NCBI GenBank assembly: GCA_905197955.1
Contig: CAJKAR010000004.1
Location: forward strand, 1-64,000
Direction: 5' to 3'
Source of the DNA: an uncultured Lentisphaeria bacterium
Lineage (GTDB): Bacteria > Verrucomicrobiota > Lentisphaeria > Victivallales > UBA1829
Length of the DNA stretch: 64,000 nucleotides
Position numbers and translations under genes: made by a program. The number at the start of each line of letters is the position of its first letter. Within the stretch, counting starts at the first letter, position 1. The notes below the pieces were generated by a model, which did no database searches, had not been told where the DNA came from, and saw only the letters and a program-made list of their open reading frames with translations. Shown here piece after piece: positions 34,834 through 44,800 of this stretch.

Positions 34834-36153
34834 ATGATGAAAAATTACAATCCGGTCAGCGCGCAGGATTATCTTCCCAGAGAACTGCTGAGGGAGATTC
34901 AGCTGCAGCGCCTCCAGAAAATAGTTGCGCATGAATATGAACATGTGCCGGTTTATCGGGCCCGGATGGATGAGCGCGGAGTAAAGCCGTCGCACATCAA
35001 AAGCCTGAAAGACATTGTTCTTCTGCCGTTCATGATGAAAAAGGATCTGCGCGATACCTATCCGTTCGGACTCTTCGCCATGAATATGAGTGACGTGGTG
35101 CGTCTTCACGCTTCCAGCGGAACAACAGGGAAACCGATCGTGGTCGGTTACAGCAAAGAGGATATTGATGTCTGGGTTTCCTGCATGATGCGTTCTCTTG
35201 TCGCCGCGGGAGTCGGACAGGGAGACATCATTCAGAACTCCTATGGATACGGTCTTTTCACCGGCGGACTCGGCGCTCACTACGGAATTGAAAATCTCGG
35301 CGCTACGGTTGTGCCGACTTCCGGAGGCAATACGGAACGGCAGGTCATGCTGATGCGCGATTTCGGCGTGACGGGTATTACATGCACACCGACTTACTTC
35401 ATCCATCTTTGCGAAAAAGCGTTGCAGATGGGGCTTGATGTCCGGGATTTCCCGATCCGGGTCGGTCTGTTCGGCGCGGAACCGTGGACGGAAGAGATGC
35501 GCAAACGGATCGAGGCGCTCTCCGGCGTCGAGGCATTTGATATTTACGGTCTTTCCGAAATGAGCGGTCCCGGAGTCGGCATTGAATGCGAATGTCACAA
35601 CGGTCTGCATATTTTCGAGGATCATTTCTATCCGGAGATCATTGATCCGGATACCTGCGAGGTCCTGCCCGACGGCGAAGAGGGCGAACTTGTCTTCACC
35701 ACCATCTCCAAATACGCCATGCCGATGATCCGTTACCGGACGCGGGATATCACACACATCATCAACGAGCCTTGCTCCTGTGGCAGAACCATCCGGCGGA
35801 TTGCCCGGATCTCCCGCCGCAGCGACGATATGTTCATCATCCGCGGCGTGAATGTCTTCCCGTCGCAGGTGGAATCCGCGCTTCTTGCGGTGGAGGGATC
35901 CATGCCGCACTACCGGATCATTCTGACTCGTCGGCCGGATGGACTCGACAACATGACCATCGAAGTCGAAATTTCCGGAGAGTTCGATAAAATCAAGACT
36001 CTGGAGGAGCTTCAGGCGAAGTTCTCCCATTCCGTGGAACGGATTCTCGGCATTCACGCCGTGATCAAGATGGTTCCGCCGAATACAATCCCGCGCAGCG
36101 AAGGAAAAGCCAAACGGGTGTTTGACAATCGCATGAATTCGAACAACCAATAA
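34834..36153 (+). CDS. Phenylacetate-CoA ligase family
   Basis: This 439-aa AMP-forming ligase activates aryl acids to CoA thioesters. The family block RLHASSGTTGKPIVVGY (near residue 90) is the ATP-binding P-loop, with YGLSEMSGPGVG, YRTRDIT and the C-terminal ISRRSDDMFIIRGVNVFPSQVE. It is PaaK-like. In this operon it can run in reverse to make ATP from aryl-acyl-CoA produced by IorAB, or activate exogenous acids for amino-acid synthesis. It begins 6 nt after the iorB stop. Confidence 0.93.
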   Translation: MMKNYNPVSAQDYLPRELLREIQLQRLQKIVAHEYEHVPVYRARMDERGVKPSHIKSLKDIVLLPFMMKKDLRDTYPFGLFAMNMSDVVRLHASSGTTGKPIVVGYSKEDIDVWVSCMMRSLVAAGVGQGDIIQNSYGYGLFTGGLGAHYGIENLGATVVPTSGGNTERQVMLMRDFGVTGITCTPTYFIHLCEKALQMGLDVRDFPIRVGLFGAEPWTEEMRKRIEALSGVEAFDIYGLSEMSGPGVGIECECHNGLHIFEDHFYPEIIDPDTCEVLPDGEEGELVFTTISKYAMPMIRYRTRDITHIINEPCSCGRTIRRIARISRRSDDMFIIRGVNVFPSQVESALLAVEGSMPHYRIILTRRPDGLDNMTIEVEISGEFDKIKTLEELQAKFSHSVERILGIHAVIKMVPPNTIPRSEGKAKRVFDNRMNSNNQ

Positions 36154-36171
36154 AGGAAAGGAGAATCTGAA

Positions 36172-36609
36172 ATGAAGTTGAAGCAGATTTCTGTTTTTGT
36201 GGAAAACAAGCCGGGTTCCGTAGGCTATCCGTGCAAGGTTCTTGCCGATGCCGGAATCAACATCACGACCCTGACGCTTGCGGATACCAAGGATTTCGGC
36301 ATTCTCAGGATCATTTCCAAAAACTGGCAGCAGGCATACGATGTGCTGAAAGCTCAGAAATTCGCAGTCAGCGTGAACGAAGTCGTTGCTCTTGAAGTGG
36401 AAAACACGCCGGGAGGACTTTCCCGGGTGCTTGAGGCGCTCGAGCGGCAGGGACTGAATGTGGAATATATGTATGCATCGGTTTACGGGGTTCACAACCG
36501 GGCGGTGCTGATTTTCCGCTTTGACGACACGGATTCCGCGATCGAAAAACTTTCCGGATGTCCCGATTTGAAAATCGTCGATTCCGAACTGTTTTTTTCA
36601 CTGAAATAA
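36172..36609 (+). CDS. Tandem ACT-domain protein
   Basis: The 145-aa protein is two ACT domains in a row: ISVFVENKPGSVGYPCKVLADAGINITTL and VVALEVENTPGGLSRVLEALERQGLNVEYMY. Each should form a beta-alpha-beta-beta-alpha-beta fold that binds an amino acid. Such proteins occur next to iorAB and paaK-like genes and are thought to be amino-acid sensors for that pathway. It has AGGAAAGGAG upstream and is the last gene of the unit. Confidence 0.93.
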   Translation: MKLKQISVFVENKPGSVGYPCKVLADAGINITTLTLADTKDFGILRIISKNWQQAYDVLKAQKFAVSVNEVVALEVENTPGGLSRVLEALERQGLNVEYMYASVYGVHNRAVLIFRFDDTDSAIEKLSGCPDLKIVDSELFFSLK

Positions 36610-36629
36610 CCAGGAAAGGAACTCAATTT

Positions 36630-37355
36630 ATGAAAACATGGAACAAACTCTTTTTCGCCGGAATTGCAGCGCTTCCGCTGTTGTTTGCAGGGTGTGCGTC
36701 GGAAGACAACTTCACGCCGGCCCCCGATGTTGCCGGGCACACCAGTGAATTGAAGAATGTCATTCTTGACGATCAGCTCGAGAACAATATCCGTGTGGAA
36801 TATGTCCGCCGCTGGCTTTCCGAAACCGGTGTTACCAATATTGCCATTCGCGGACGCGTCCGTACAAGCACCTTCTGCGAATGGGTCTTCGGGGCCTACA
36901 AGAATCTGACTCTTGCCTATCGCTTTGCATGGTACAACAGCAAAGGAGTTGAAATTCCGGAGAATACCACCCCGAAATGGCTTACGGTCGAGGCTCAGTA
37001 CGATGAGGAAATCGGATTTATTTCCGCCGCACCGAACAAGGATTGCAAGGAATTTAAACTCTTTATCAAACTGCTGAAGCCGGAAGATTTGAAAAACTTC
37101 AAAGATTCCCAGCCTGTGGTGGAGAAAAAAGTGGATGCTTCTGAAAGTGCGGAATCGGCAACTGGTAAAAAAGGAACCGTTTCCTCTCAGATTAAGACAG
37201 CTCCTTCTGCCGTCACTCCTCTGAAAGCGGATCCGAAAGACAAGGAAGAAGCGGAAGCCGATGCCGCCGCAATCCGTCAGGCAACTCCCCAGGTAAAAAC
37301 AGCCGCTCCCGTAAAGAAAGCGGAAGTGAAACAGAAAGCTCCGGCGCAGAAATAA
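36630..37355 (+). CDS. YcfL-like lipoprotein
   Basis: The 241-aa product starts MKTWNKLFFAGIAALPLLFAGC, a lipoprotein signal with FAGC lipobox. The middle part resembles the YcfL (DUF1425) domain: NVILDDQLENNIRVEY, then TLAYRFAWYNSKGVEI and ISAAPNKDCKEFKLFI. The last 90 residues are a basic, Ala/Pro/Lys-rich tail. The ATG at 36630 is chosen because AGGAAAGGA precedes it and it yields the signal peptide. Role unknown; in E. coli YcfL-type proteins are neighbours of LpoB. Confidence 0.8.
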   Translation: MKTWNKLFFAGIAALPLLFAGCASEDNFTPAPDVAGHTSELKNVILDDQLENNIRVEYVRRWLSETGVTNIAIRGRVRTSTFCEWVFGAYKNLTLAYRFAWYNSKGVEIPENTTPKWLTVEAQYDEEIGFISAAPNKDCKEFKLFIKLLKPEDLKNFKDSQPVVEKKVDASESAESATGKKGTVSSQIKTAPSAVTPLKADPKDKEEAEADAAAIRQATPQVKTAAPVKKAEVKQKAPAQK

Positions 37356-37400
37356 CAACAGCGTCCGGTTCGTGTTTGATCTACCCAGAAAAGGTGAATT

Positions 37401-37778
37401 ATGGTAAAACTCGATTTTGCAAAGGGCGGGGGACTTCTTCCCGCAATCGCTCAGGATTGGAAAACCGGTGAGGTTCTCATGCTTGCCTATATCAATGAAG
37501 AGGCTTGGAATGAAACTCTGAAAACCGGAAATGCAACCTACTGGACCCGTTCCCGTCAGAAACTGTGGCGGAAAGGCGAGGAATCCGGAAACGTGCAGAA
37601 GGTCAAGGAAATCTATGTGGACTGCGATGAAGACACCGTGATTTTCAAGGTCGAACAGATCGGCGGAGCCGCCTGCCATGAAGGATATCCCTCCTGCTTC
37701 TTCCGGAAATATGAAAACGGAGAACTCAAGGTCGTTGGAGAACGGGTTTTCGATCCTGCAAAGGTCTATAAAAAGTGA
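37401..37778 (+). CDS. hisI: Phosphoribosyl-AMP cyclohydrolase
   Basis: This 125-aa enzyme opens the adenine ring of PR-AMP, step three of histidine synthesis. It has the family blocks LMLAYINEEAWNETLKTGNATYWTRSRQKLWRKGEESGN (split motif) and the metal-site pieces DCDEDT and ACHEGYPSCFFR with the zinc cysteines. It is the short form without the HisE domain. The stop overlaps the GTG of the murB-ddl gene by 4 nt. Confidence 0.97.
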   Translation: MVKLDFAKGGGLLPAIAQDWKTGEVLMLAYINEEAWNETLKTGNATYWTRSRQKLWRKGEESGNVQKVKEIYVDCDEDTVIFKVEQIGGAACHEGYPSCFFRKYENGELKVVGERVFDPAKVYKK

Positions 37779-39622
37779 CTTCATCCTTCCTGAGTGAGTT
37801 TGTTTCCCGTTTCCCGGGAATGGCTTTTCAGGAATCTGCCCGGTGGGCGGATCATACATCCATGGGGGCCGGTAGTTCCGAGTTTTTTCTCGCGGAACCG
37901 GCAACCATGGATGAACTGTCTCGACTGCTTGATTTCCTGCGGGAAAAAAGGATCGGGTTTTATCCGATCGGGGACGGAACAAATTTAATCGGGTCGGATC
38001 GTCCATTGGATCGGATCGTGATTCGCCTGACAGGAGAGTTCCGGAGCTGTTCCATTTCCGGAACGGAGGTCTCGGCAGGAGGCGGTTGTCGTCTAGGATC
38101 GATGATTGCCGCTGCCGCGGCCGCTGGACTCGGAGGCGCTGCTGGGCTTTCCGGAATACCCGGAACGATCGGCGGAGCTTTGCGAATGAATGCCGGAGCT
38201 AACGGCGTGGAAACAGCGGATTTCCTCCGATATGTGGAGTATCTGCTTCCAGAAAGCGGAGAAATGGCAAGATCGGAGATTCGCAGGGAAGAGTGGAGCT
38301 ATCGGACATCGCCGCTGCCGGAAGACGGAATCATTGTCCGAGCTGTGTTTGAATTCAAACGTGTGGAGGCGGAACAGGAAAAACGCCTCATCGCCTTTGA
38401 GCGTGAACGCAGACGGAGAGTTACGCCGAAAGGTCGCTCTGCAGGAAGTGTTTTCCGGAATCCTTCCGGATCGCTTTCCGCAGGACTGCTGCTGGAAAAG
38501 GCCGGCTGCAAGTCTCTGGAACACAATGGACTGCTTGTAAGTCCGGAACATGCAAACTGGATCGTGAATTTTCAAAAAAACGTATCGGAATCAGATTGTA
38601 CAGCTCTGGCCGTGACTATGGCTTCCAGGGTGAAAGCCGCAAGCGGAGCTGGCTTAAAAACAGAATTGAGGTTTGTGAATATGGAATCAAAACAAAAAAT
38701 CGACTCGGTTGCCGCTCCGTTGAAGATTCTTCTGCTGAAGGGCGGAACCAGCGCGGAACGCGAAGTTTCTTTGATTTCGGGAGCGGCCGTGGCAAAGGCG
38801 CTTCGTGAAGCTGGACATACGGTCGAGGAGTATGATATCACGGAACTGAAAGTGACCGAGGCGATGCGTCGTGCAGATGTGGTCTATCCGGTCCTGCACG
38901 GAGGATTCGGAGAGGATGGACAGCTTCAGAAACTGCTGGAGGAGGCCGGAATTAAATTTGTCGGCTCCGCTTCGCAGGCGTGCATCGACATCATGGACAA
39001 GATTACCAGCAAGAAAATCATGGAAGCCAACGGGATCCGGACTCCGAAGAGTCTGATCGTCACCGATGTTTCCGCTCCGTTCCCGGAGGAGATGGGACTG
39101 CCTCTGATCGTCAAACCGCCGAAAGAGGGATCCACTTTCGGACTGACTCTGGTAACGGATCCTTCCCAATGGCGCGGGGCTCTGGAGCTTTCGTTCCGTC
39201 ACGGGGCACCGGCTCTTGTGGAAGAATACATCAAAGGGGTCGAGGCAACCGTTGGAATCCTTGATGGCAAACCATTGCCGCTCATTGAGATCCGTTATCC
39301 GGGACTGCTCTATGATTATGATGCGAAATATACTCATGCCCATGGAGAAACACAGTATCTCTGCCCGCCGACGGGAATTTCTGAAAAAGCACAGAAAGAG
39401 GCTCAGGATTTTGCTTTGCGTTTCTATCATGCGGTCGGGGCTCGCGATATGCTGCGGGTCGATGTGATCGTTTCCGAAAAAGATGATTCCGTCTGGGTGC
39501 TGGAAGGCAACGGTCTGCCGGGATGTACACCGAGCAGTCTTCTGCCGAAAGCCGCTCAGACTGCAGGAATCTCATTCCCTGAAATGTGTTCCCGTCTGGC
39601 TCGTGCCGCTGCGGAGCGCTGA
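37775..39622 (+). CDS. MurB-Ddl fusion protein
   Basis: A single 615-aa frame joins two peptidoglycan enzymes. Residues 1-302 are UDP-N-acetylenolpyruvoylglucosamine reductase (MurB): GDGTNLIGSD and GLSGIPGTIGGALRMNAGA for FAD binding and RSAGSVFRNP with the catalytic serine near 225. Residues about 316-615 are D-alanine--D-alanine ligase (Ddl): LLKGGTSAEREVSLISG, HGGFGEDGQLQKLLEEAGIKFVGS and EGNGLPGCTPSSLLPKAA. An ATG at 38681 lies at the junction with GAGG nine nt upstream, so a separate Ddl could also be made. Translation of the fusion starts at a GTG overlapping hisI. Confidence 0.93.
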   Translation: MTSSFLSEFVSRFPGMAFQESARWADHTSMGAGSSEFFLAEPATMDELSRLLDFLREKRIGFYPIGDGTNLIGSDRPLDRIVIRLTGEFRSCSISGTEVSAGGGCRLGSMIAAAAAAGLGGAAGLSGIPGTIGGALRMNAGANGVETADFLRYVEYLLPESGEMARSEIRREEWSYRTSPLPEDGIIVRAVFEFKRVEAEQEKRLIAFERERRRRVTPKGRSAGSVFRNPSGSLSAGLLLEKAGCKSLEHNGLLVSPEHANWIVNFQKNVSESDCTALAVTMASRVKAASGAGLKTELRFVNMESKQKIDSVAAPLKILLLKGGTSAEREVSLISGAAVAKALREAGHTVEEYDITELKVTEAMRRADVVYPVLHGGFGEDGQLQKLLEEAGIKFVGSASQACIDIMDKITSKKIMEANGIRTPKSLIVTDVSAPFPEEMGLPLIVKPPKEGSTFGLTLVTDPSQWRGALELSFRHGAPALVEEYIKGVEATVGILDGKPLPLIEIRYPGLLYDYDAKYTHAHGETQYLCPPTGISEKAQKEAQDFALRFYHAVGARDMLRVDVIVSEKDDSVWVLEGNGLPGCTPSSLLPKAAQTAGISFPEMCSRLARAAAER

Positions 39623-39653
39623 CCGGATTTCCCGGAAAGCAGGGTAGGGCGGC

Positions 39654-40241
39654 ATGAAAAAACACTTGGAGAAAAAAACATTTCTTCTGGCAAGTCATGT
39701 TCTGGAACCGGAAGTCCCGGCAGGAGCAACACTTGTCTGTGCATCTCTGCCGCCTAGAAACGGGGATCTGATCGCTTATGTGCCGGATCGGGGAGAACCG
39801 ATTTTCCGACGCTACAGAGAGCAGTCCGATGGACGAATCCTTCTGGAGTCGCTGAACAGCCGGTATGACAGTTATACGGCCCGAAAAGAGGAAATGCTGT
39901 CACGCGGGACGCTCTGGAGCATTGTTGCCTTTCAGAAACAGCTTCGCGAGGATGTGGAAAATCTTTTGGAAACTCGGGGGACGGAATCCTTTTCAACTCC
40001 GCCATCACCGGGGGCATCGGGGAAGGAATCTTTTTCTGTCGGGCAGAATATGGAAGAGCTTCTGACTTTTACGGAAGCCGGGACGGTTCTCAAAGTGAAA
40101 CGAACCCGTCTGTATGCCATGCTGCGGAGCGGAGAACTTCATGCCGTAAAGGTCGGCAAACTCTGGCGCATCAGCCGAAAGTCCATAGAGGAATATCTTT
40201 CCCGGTCGGTCTATCCGGGAAAACAATCACTGGGAGAATAA
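39654..40241 (+). CDS. Degenerate S24-like plus excisionase-HTH fusion protein
   Basis: The 195-aa protein has an N-terminal segment resembling the LexA/S24 peptidase fold (LEPEVPAGATLV, then GDLIAYVPDRGEPIFRRY and ILLESLNSRYDSY). Where S24 peptidases have GDSM and VKR, this protein has no serine and reads FRR, so catalysis is not expected. A linker near residues 110-135 leads to a C-terminal HTH of the excisionase/MerR-like type, LTFTEAGTVLKVKRTRLYAMLRSGELHAVKVGKLWRISRKSIEEYL (split motif). It is probably a DNA-binding protein; its target is unknown. Confidence 0.75.
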   Translation: MKKHLEKKTFLLASHVLEPEVPAGATLVCASLPPRNGDLIAYVPDRGEPIFRRYREQSDGRILLESLNSRYDSYTARKEEMLSRGTLWSIVAFQKQLREDVENLLETRGTESFSTPPSPGASGKESFSVGQNMEELLTFTEAGTVLKVKRTRLYAMLRSGELHAVKVGKLWRISRKSIEEYLSRSVYPGKQSLGE

Positions 40242-40244
40242 GTT

Positions 40245-40850
40245 ATGAACGCTGTCGAGAAAATGAAAAGCGGGAAAATCTATTTTTGCAACGATCCCGA
40301 ACTGGCGAAAAAACAGGCGGAATGTCTGGAAATTCTTTATGATTTCAATCATACACGTCCGTCTGAAGCAGAAAAACGGAGTATGATTCTGAAGGCTTTT
40401 TTTGCAGAGGTCGGGGAAAACTGCTATGTCGAGCCGCCACTTCATGCAAACTGGGGATGCAATACGCATTTCGGGAACAACGTTTATGCGAATTTCAATT
40501 TGACGCTGGTGGACGATGTGGATATTTATGTCGGCGACAGTGTGATGTTCGGACCGAACGTGACCGTCGCTACGGCGGGGCATCCGATTGATCCGGAACT
40601 GCGTCGTCGAGTGGGACAGTTCAATGTTCCTGTGCATATCGGCAACAATGTCTGGATCGGAGCGAACTCGGTGATCCTTCCGGGGGTCCGGATCGGAGAC
40701 AACAGCGTGATCGGTGCGGGAAGTGTGGTTACGAAAGATATTCCGGCAAACGTGGTTGCCGTCGGCAATCCCTGTCGCGTGCTCCGCGAAATCGGTGAAC
40801 ACGACAAGACGTATTATTTCAAAGACCGGAAAATCGAATTCGCCGAATAA
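40245..40850 (+). CDS. Maltose/galactoside O-acetyltransferase-like
   Basis: This 201-aa protein is a left-handed beta-helix acetyltransferase of the LacA/Maa type. The N-terminal helical cap has MKSGKIYFCNDPEL, and the hexapeptide repeats include VYANFNLTLVDDVDIYVGDSVMFGPNV, the catalytic-histidine motif ATAGHPID (near residue 112) and NNVWIGANSVILPGVRIGDN with GAGSVVTKDIP. It transfers acetyl from acetyl-CoA to sugars. It starts 3 nt after the HTH gene and is the last gene of that run. Confidence 0.92.
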   Translation: MNAVEKMKSGKIYFCNDPELAKKQAECLEILYDFNHTRPSEAEKRSMILKAFFAEVGENCYVEPPLHANWGCNTHFGNNVYANFNLTLVDDVDIYVGDSVMFGPNVTVATAGHPIDPELRRRVGQFNVPVHIGNNVWIGANSVILPGVRIGDNSVIGAGSVVTKDIPANVVAVGNPCRVLREIGEHDKTYYFKDRKIEFAE

Positions 40851-40854
40851 CTCT

Positions 40855-41697
40855 TCAGACTTTTCCGTTTTGCTGTTTACGATACGTGAGTGGGGAGACA
40901 CTGCAGCAGCGACGAATGAAACGCGTAAATGTCCGTCGGTCGGAAAATCCGCACTGCTTTGCGATTTCTCCAATGGAAAGATCCGTTCCCTGAAGAAGAC
41001 TCAGTGCGCGGCTTTGACGTTTATCCAGAATATAACGTCCTGGAGAAACAGAGGTCTCGTTTTTGAAAATCCTGCTAAGGGTGGATGGCGCAACATTAAG
41101 CATTTCCGAAAGCATTGATAGACCCAGCTGTGGATCGGAAAGATTGTTCAATATGATATCAATCGCGTACTGAACAATTTTTCCGGAATGAATTCCTGTT
41201 CCATACTGTCTGCCCATGCAGGCAAGAATTTCCAGAATCAGGGCCCCGTTCCGACGAATGGAATAAGGATCTGTCAGACTGATTAACTGTTCGATCTCTT
41301 GAAATTTCTGTTTCGGATAGGGATGGGCGGAATTTTGGTGCCGGGGATAGTTATAGGAAAGCATCATCGCTTCGGCAAATTTGCCGTGAAAACAAAACCA
41401 GCGGATTCCCCAGTCATCGGAAAGCGATTTCAAAAAACGGTCCTCTCCCGGCAGATAATAGAAAACATCATTCTTTTGCATTTTATATTTCCTGCCATAA
41501 AGTTCGATTTCGCCAATTCCGGAAACACACCAGAAAATTTCTACAAAACGAGAAATAATACCACCTTTTTCAGAAAATTCCCCCTTTGAAAATAAAGAAA
41601 ATCCAGTGGAGAAAATCATAAGAGGAACATCAATTATATTCTGTACAGGTTCATATCCTGATTTAAAAATACTAGATCTTATTTTTTTATCCTCCAT
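40855..41697 (-). CDS. AraC-family transcription regulator
   Basis: The 280-aa protein has an N-terminal cupin-like sensor (GIGEIELYGRKYKMQKNDVFYYLPGED) and a C-terminal double HTH (LSMLSEMLNVAPSTLSRIFKNETSVSPGRYI, then IGEIAKQCGFSDRRTFTRFIRRCC). It is divergent from the 1151-aa hydrolase gene and should control it. The upstream gap holds a strong promoter for that gene and a pair of related direct repeats. Confidence 0.93.
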   Translation of the reverse strand: MEDKKIRSSIFKSGYEPVQNIIDVPLMIFSTGFSLFSKGEFSEKGGIISRFVEIFWCVSGIGEIELYGRKYKMQKNDVFYYLPGEDRFLKSLSDDWGIRWFCFHGKFAEAMMLSYNYPRHQNSAHPYPKQKFQEIEQLISLTDPYSIRRNGALILEILACMGRQYGTGIHSGKIVQYAIDIILNNLSDPQLGLSMLSEMLNVAPSTLSRIFKNETSVSPGRYILDKRQSRALSLLQGTDLSIGEIAKQCGFSDRRTFTRFIRRCCSVSPLTYRKQQNGKV

Positions 41698-41729
41698 AAC
41701 AATTTCCCCTTTTTGATTATTTTTTCCCG

Positions 41730-41779
41730 TTGTCTTTTCTGAGCAAATGTACTATAATCATGATAGAAAACAAGTGTAC
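41730..41779 (+). promoter_or_regulatory. Promoter of the large GH gene with direct repeats
   Basis: TTGTCT (41730-41735), 17 bp and TATAAT (41753-41758) form a near-consensus promoter. CAAATGTAC (41744-41752) and CAAGTGTAC (41771-41779) are 8-of-9 direct repeats 27 bp apart; the first abuts the -10 box and the second lies near the start point, a position expected for repression. Confidence 0.65.
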
Positions 41780-41827
41780 AGAGATTTTTTAACAGAAAAA
41801 ATCAAAAAAAGATAGAAGGAGTGTTCT

Positions 41828-44800
41828 ATGAAACCATTTATGGCATATCTATTGACCTGTTTTCTATTCTGTTCTATTGAAGCGGCGGAACGCCATGCCG
41901 TTCCATCTTCAACAGGAGAACTGATCGGTGAAGATGGAAAACCTGTCTTTTTAATCAGTACTACGGTGGATTGGAATACCAGAGAGGCATATCACTCTTA
42001 CAAGGATCATTTTCTGAAAGACAGACGCTGGCGCATCCCGAAGGGGTTCGAATGGCTGTATGCGGAACCGACCAGTGTCTCAATACTGGAACGCTGCGGA
42101 TTCAATGCGGTCAATTTTCGGAATTTTGCCTGCATTTCCCATAGAACTCTGGCTCCGGAATACAAAGGCTTTGGAAAAGAAGACCCTTTCGATGAATATA
42201 TTAAAGTCGTAAAAAAATACGGTTTGCAGAAAGTGCAGGATATTAAGGAAAGACGGCCCTTCGATGAGTTCTGCAATCTGGTGCGAAGTGCTGCATCACT
42301 TCCCGTTTATCTGGATTTCCATGGAGCAGAAATTTCTTCCCTGCCACGCAATAGACACGTGGCCTCAAAACTGCTGAATCCGGCAAAGTATTTTGCTTCT
42401 CCGGATATTCATCCAGGATTTGCAATCCGCTGGCGGCTTGGGACTAAGGAAGGACGCGAAGCTCTCAAGGGGCTTTATCGGCATGAGGCTCAGATGCATC
42501 TTTCGCTGGGAATCCGTCCGTTTGCCTATAAACTCTTCAATGAAGCCGATTTCCGGGATCATGGCCCACTCAACTATCGGCTGTTCATGCGTGCCATGCA
42601 GAAAAAATATGGAACAATCGCGAAACTCAATCAATCCTGGCATACCGATTATAAAGACTTTGCCGATCTTCTTCAAAAGAACTGCAAGGCAAAACAGATC
42701 GAGTATGCAAAATTCATGGAAGGACAGGTCGCAGATTTTTTTGCAGAGGTCCGGACCATGCTGCGGGAACTGGATCCCGGTGCGGTAACTTTCGGTCAGG
42801 TCCATGGGTATGCCTGGAGGGCCGGGTGGAATAATTTCAATTTGTACAAGATCAATCGACAGATGGATCTGGTCAGTTTCGGAACCGGAAATTATTCGTT
42901 TCCCGGGGAAGAGAGTATTGAGGATGAAACTCCAGCCGGGGCTGCAGATGCACCATCATCCTCTCTGGAAAATGACATTGCACGCAGAGCATTCTACCAT
43001 GCTCTTGCGGAAAGGAAACCTCTGGTTACGTCGGAAGCTTATTTCCCTGGACAGAAATACCGCTATGACGGATTCAAAAAAGTTTTCTGGCACGAGATGG
43101 TAAATGGCTCCTCCCTCGTCAATATGTGGCAGTGGATGGGATACTGGACCCCATGGAGACAGAACTTGATGAACAATTATGCTCTGCACCATCCCAACTG
43201 CGTTCGTCCGCAGGACTGGAGAGCTTTGCAGGATGCCCGCAGGGAAATTGACGGCATCAAGGATTTTTTCATGATTCGAGCCAATCGGGAGAAAGCTAAA
43301 GTAGCAGTATTGTTTTCCTATCCGACCCTCAGAGCGAATAACTCCATGCTGGATTATTATGCTCAGACGGTGACGGGGCTTGTCCTTCGTCAGATCCCAG
43401 TCGATGCTATTCTGGAAGAACAGCTTAATGAGGGACGGCAGGATCGTTACCGGGTCATTCTGGCATTCGGAATTAAAAACAGTTATCGCGAAACAGGAGC
43501 AAAACTCTTGAACTTCGTCCGGAATGGCGGAGTCCTGATCACGGATGCGGAAAGCTTCCGGCTGGATGAATATGATTATCCCTTGAAGAATTCAATCATG
43601 ACGCTCTCATCTGAAGCCGGTTCCGGAAAACTCCGGACTCTTCCTTCAGGAATCAAATATATTGACAATGGAACTTTTTCTAAACTGTCGGATGAATGGA
43701 GCATCAAACAGAAAGTTGGAACAAAACCTCTGATTGTTTCCAGGACCTTGGGAAAAGGATCAATCATCGTAACAAAAGGCCAATACAGCACTTATGGGGT
43801 GGCGGAACTGCTGATACCCTATTTGAAATCCGCCGGAATCGCGGAAAGTGTGCAACTTTGCAGATATGCCAATGGACTTGCTCCAATTAATATTGGCGTT
43901 CAAAAGGCAAGACAGAAGGGAATGACAGCCTGGTATTTTGTGAATTACGACAGAAAACCTCAGCTGATCCGGGCATCGTCGGAAGATTTCCGGAATACCG
44001 TTGTCGTCAATTATCTGAAAAATGAAAGTTATCCGGTTGACGGTAATACAGTTGTTCTGCTTCTGGAAGCCAATACTCATCTTGTTGCAGTATCGGGAGA
44101 ACGCACGGCAATCGAAAAACGCTTCGGCAGGAAACCTTCCGTTCCCGCCGGAATTTTGAAAGAACGGTTCGCTGAAATGAGTTCTGCGTTTAAGAAGGAT
44201 AGAGTACGTCCCTCTCAGCCGGTTCGTCTGGAATCGTTCGCAAACTACGGATTTGATAACCAGCAGGGCTGGTCCGTGGAAAGCGCATGGAAGGAAGGAA
44301 AGGAAAAAGATCTGCGCGGAGTACCGTTTGAACGTCAGATTTTCCGGAAACTCCAATTTCATCTGATTCGTTTTGATTATAACAATAATAAGACCTGCAT
44401 AGCTCTCAAATCGAAGCATCTTCCGGATGCTCCGCAGAAAGTGGAGCATATTCCGCTTCGGGGACGATTCCGTGGCGTTGCGTTCCTTCATGCAGTTACT
44501 AATGCAGTTCCAGGAGAAAATGCAGCAATCTACCGGTTCTTCTATGAAGATGGTTCTTCTGTATCCCAGCCGATTCGCGTAGGACAGGAGATCGGGTCCT
44601 GGCTGATCCGGCAGAATTCCGAGTCGCTTCGAAGCCGGGTCGTGTGGCAGAATTTTGGAAAAGGACTTTTCCTTTATGAGTGGGAAAATCCGTATCCGGC
44701 ACGGATGCTGAAATCTGTTACTCTTGAATCAATGAATGGAAGTTCTGTTCCAATTATTGCAGGCATTTCGAGTATTCCAAGCATCTATGCGAAAGAATAT

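Noticed and set aside
34183..36495. 770-aa minus-strand open frame
   Set aside because: Antisense to the well-supported iorA, iorB, CoA ligase and ACT genes, with no ribosome binding site or domain.
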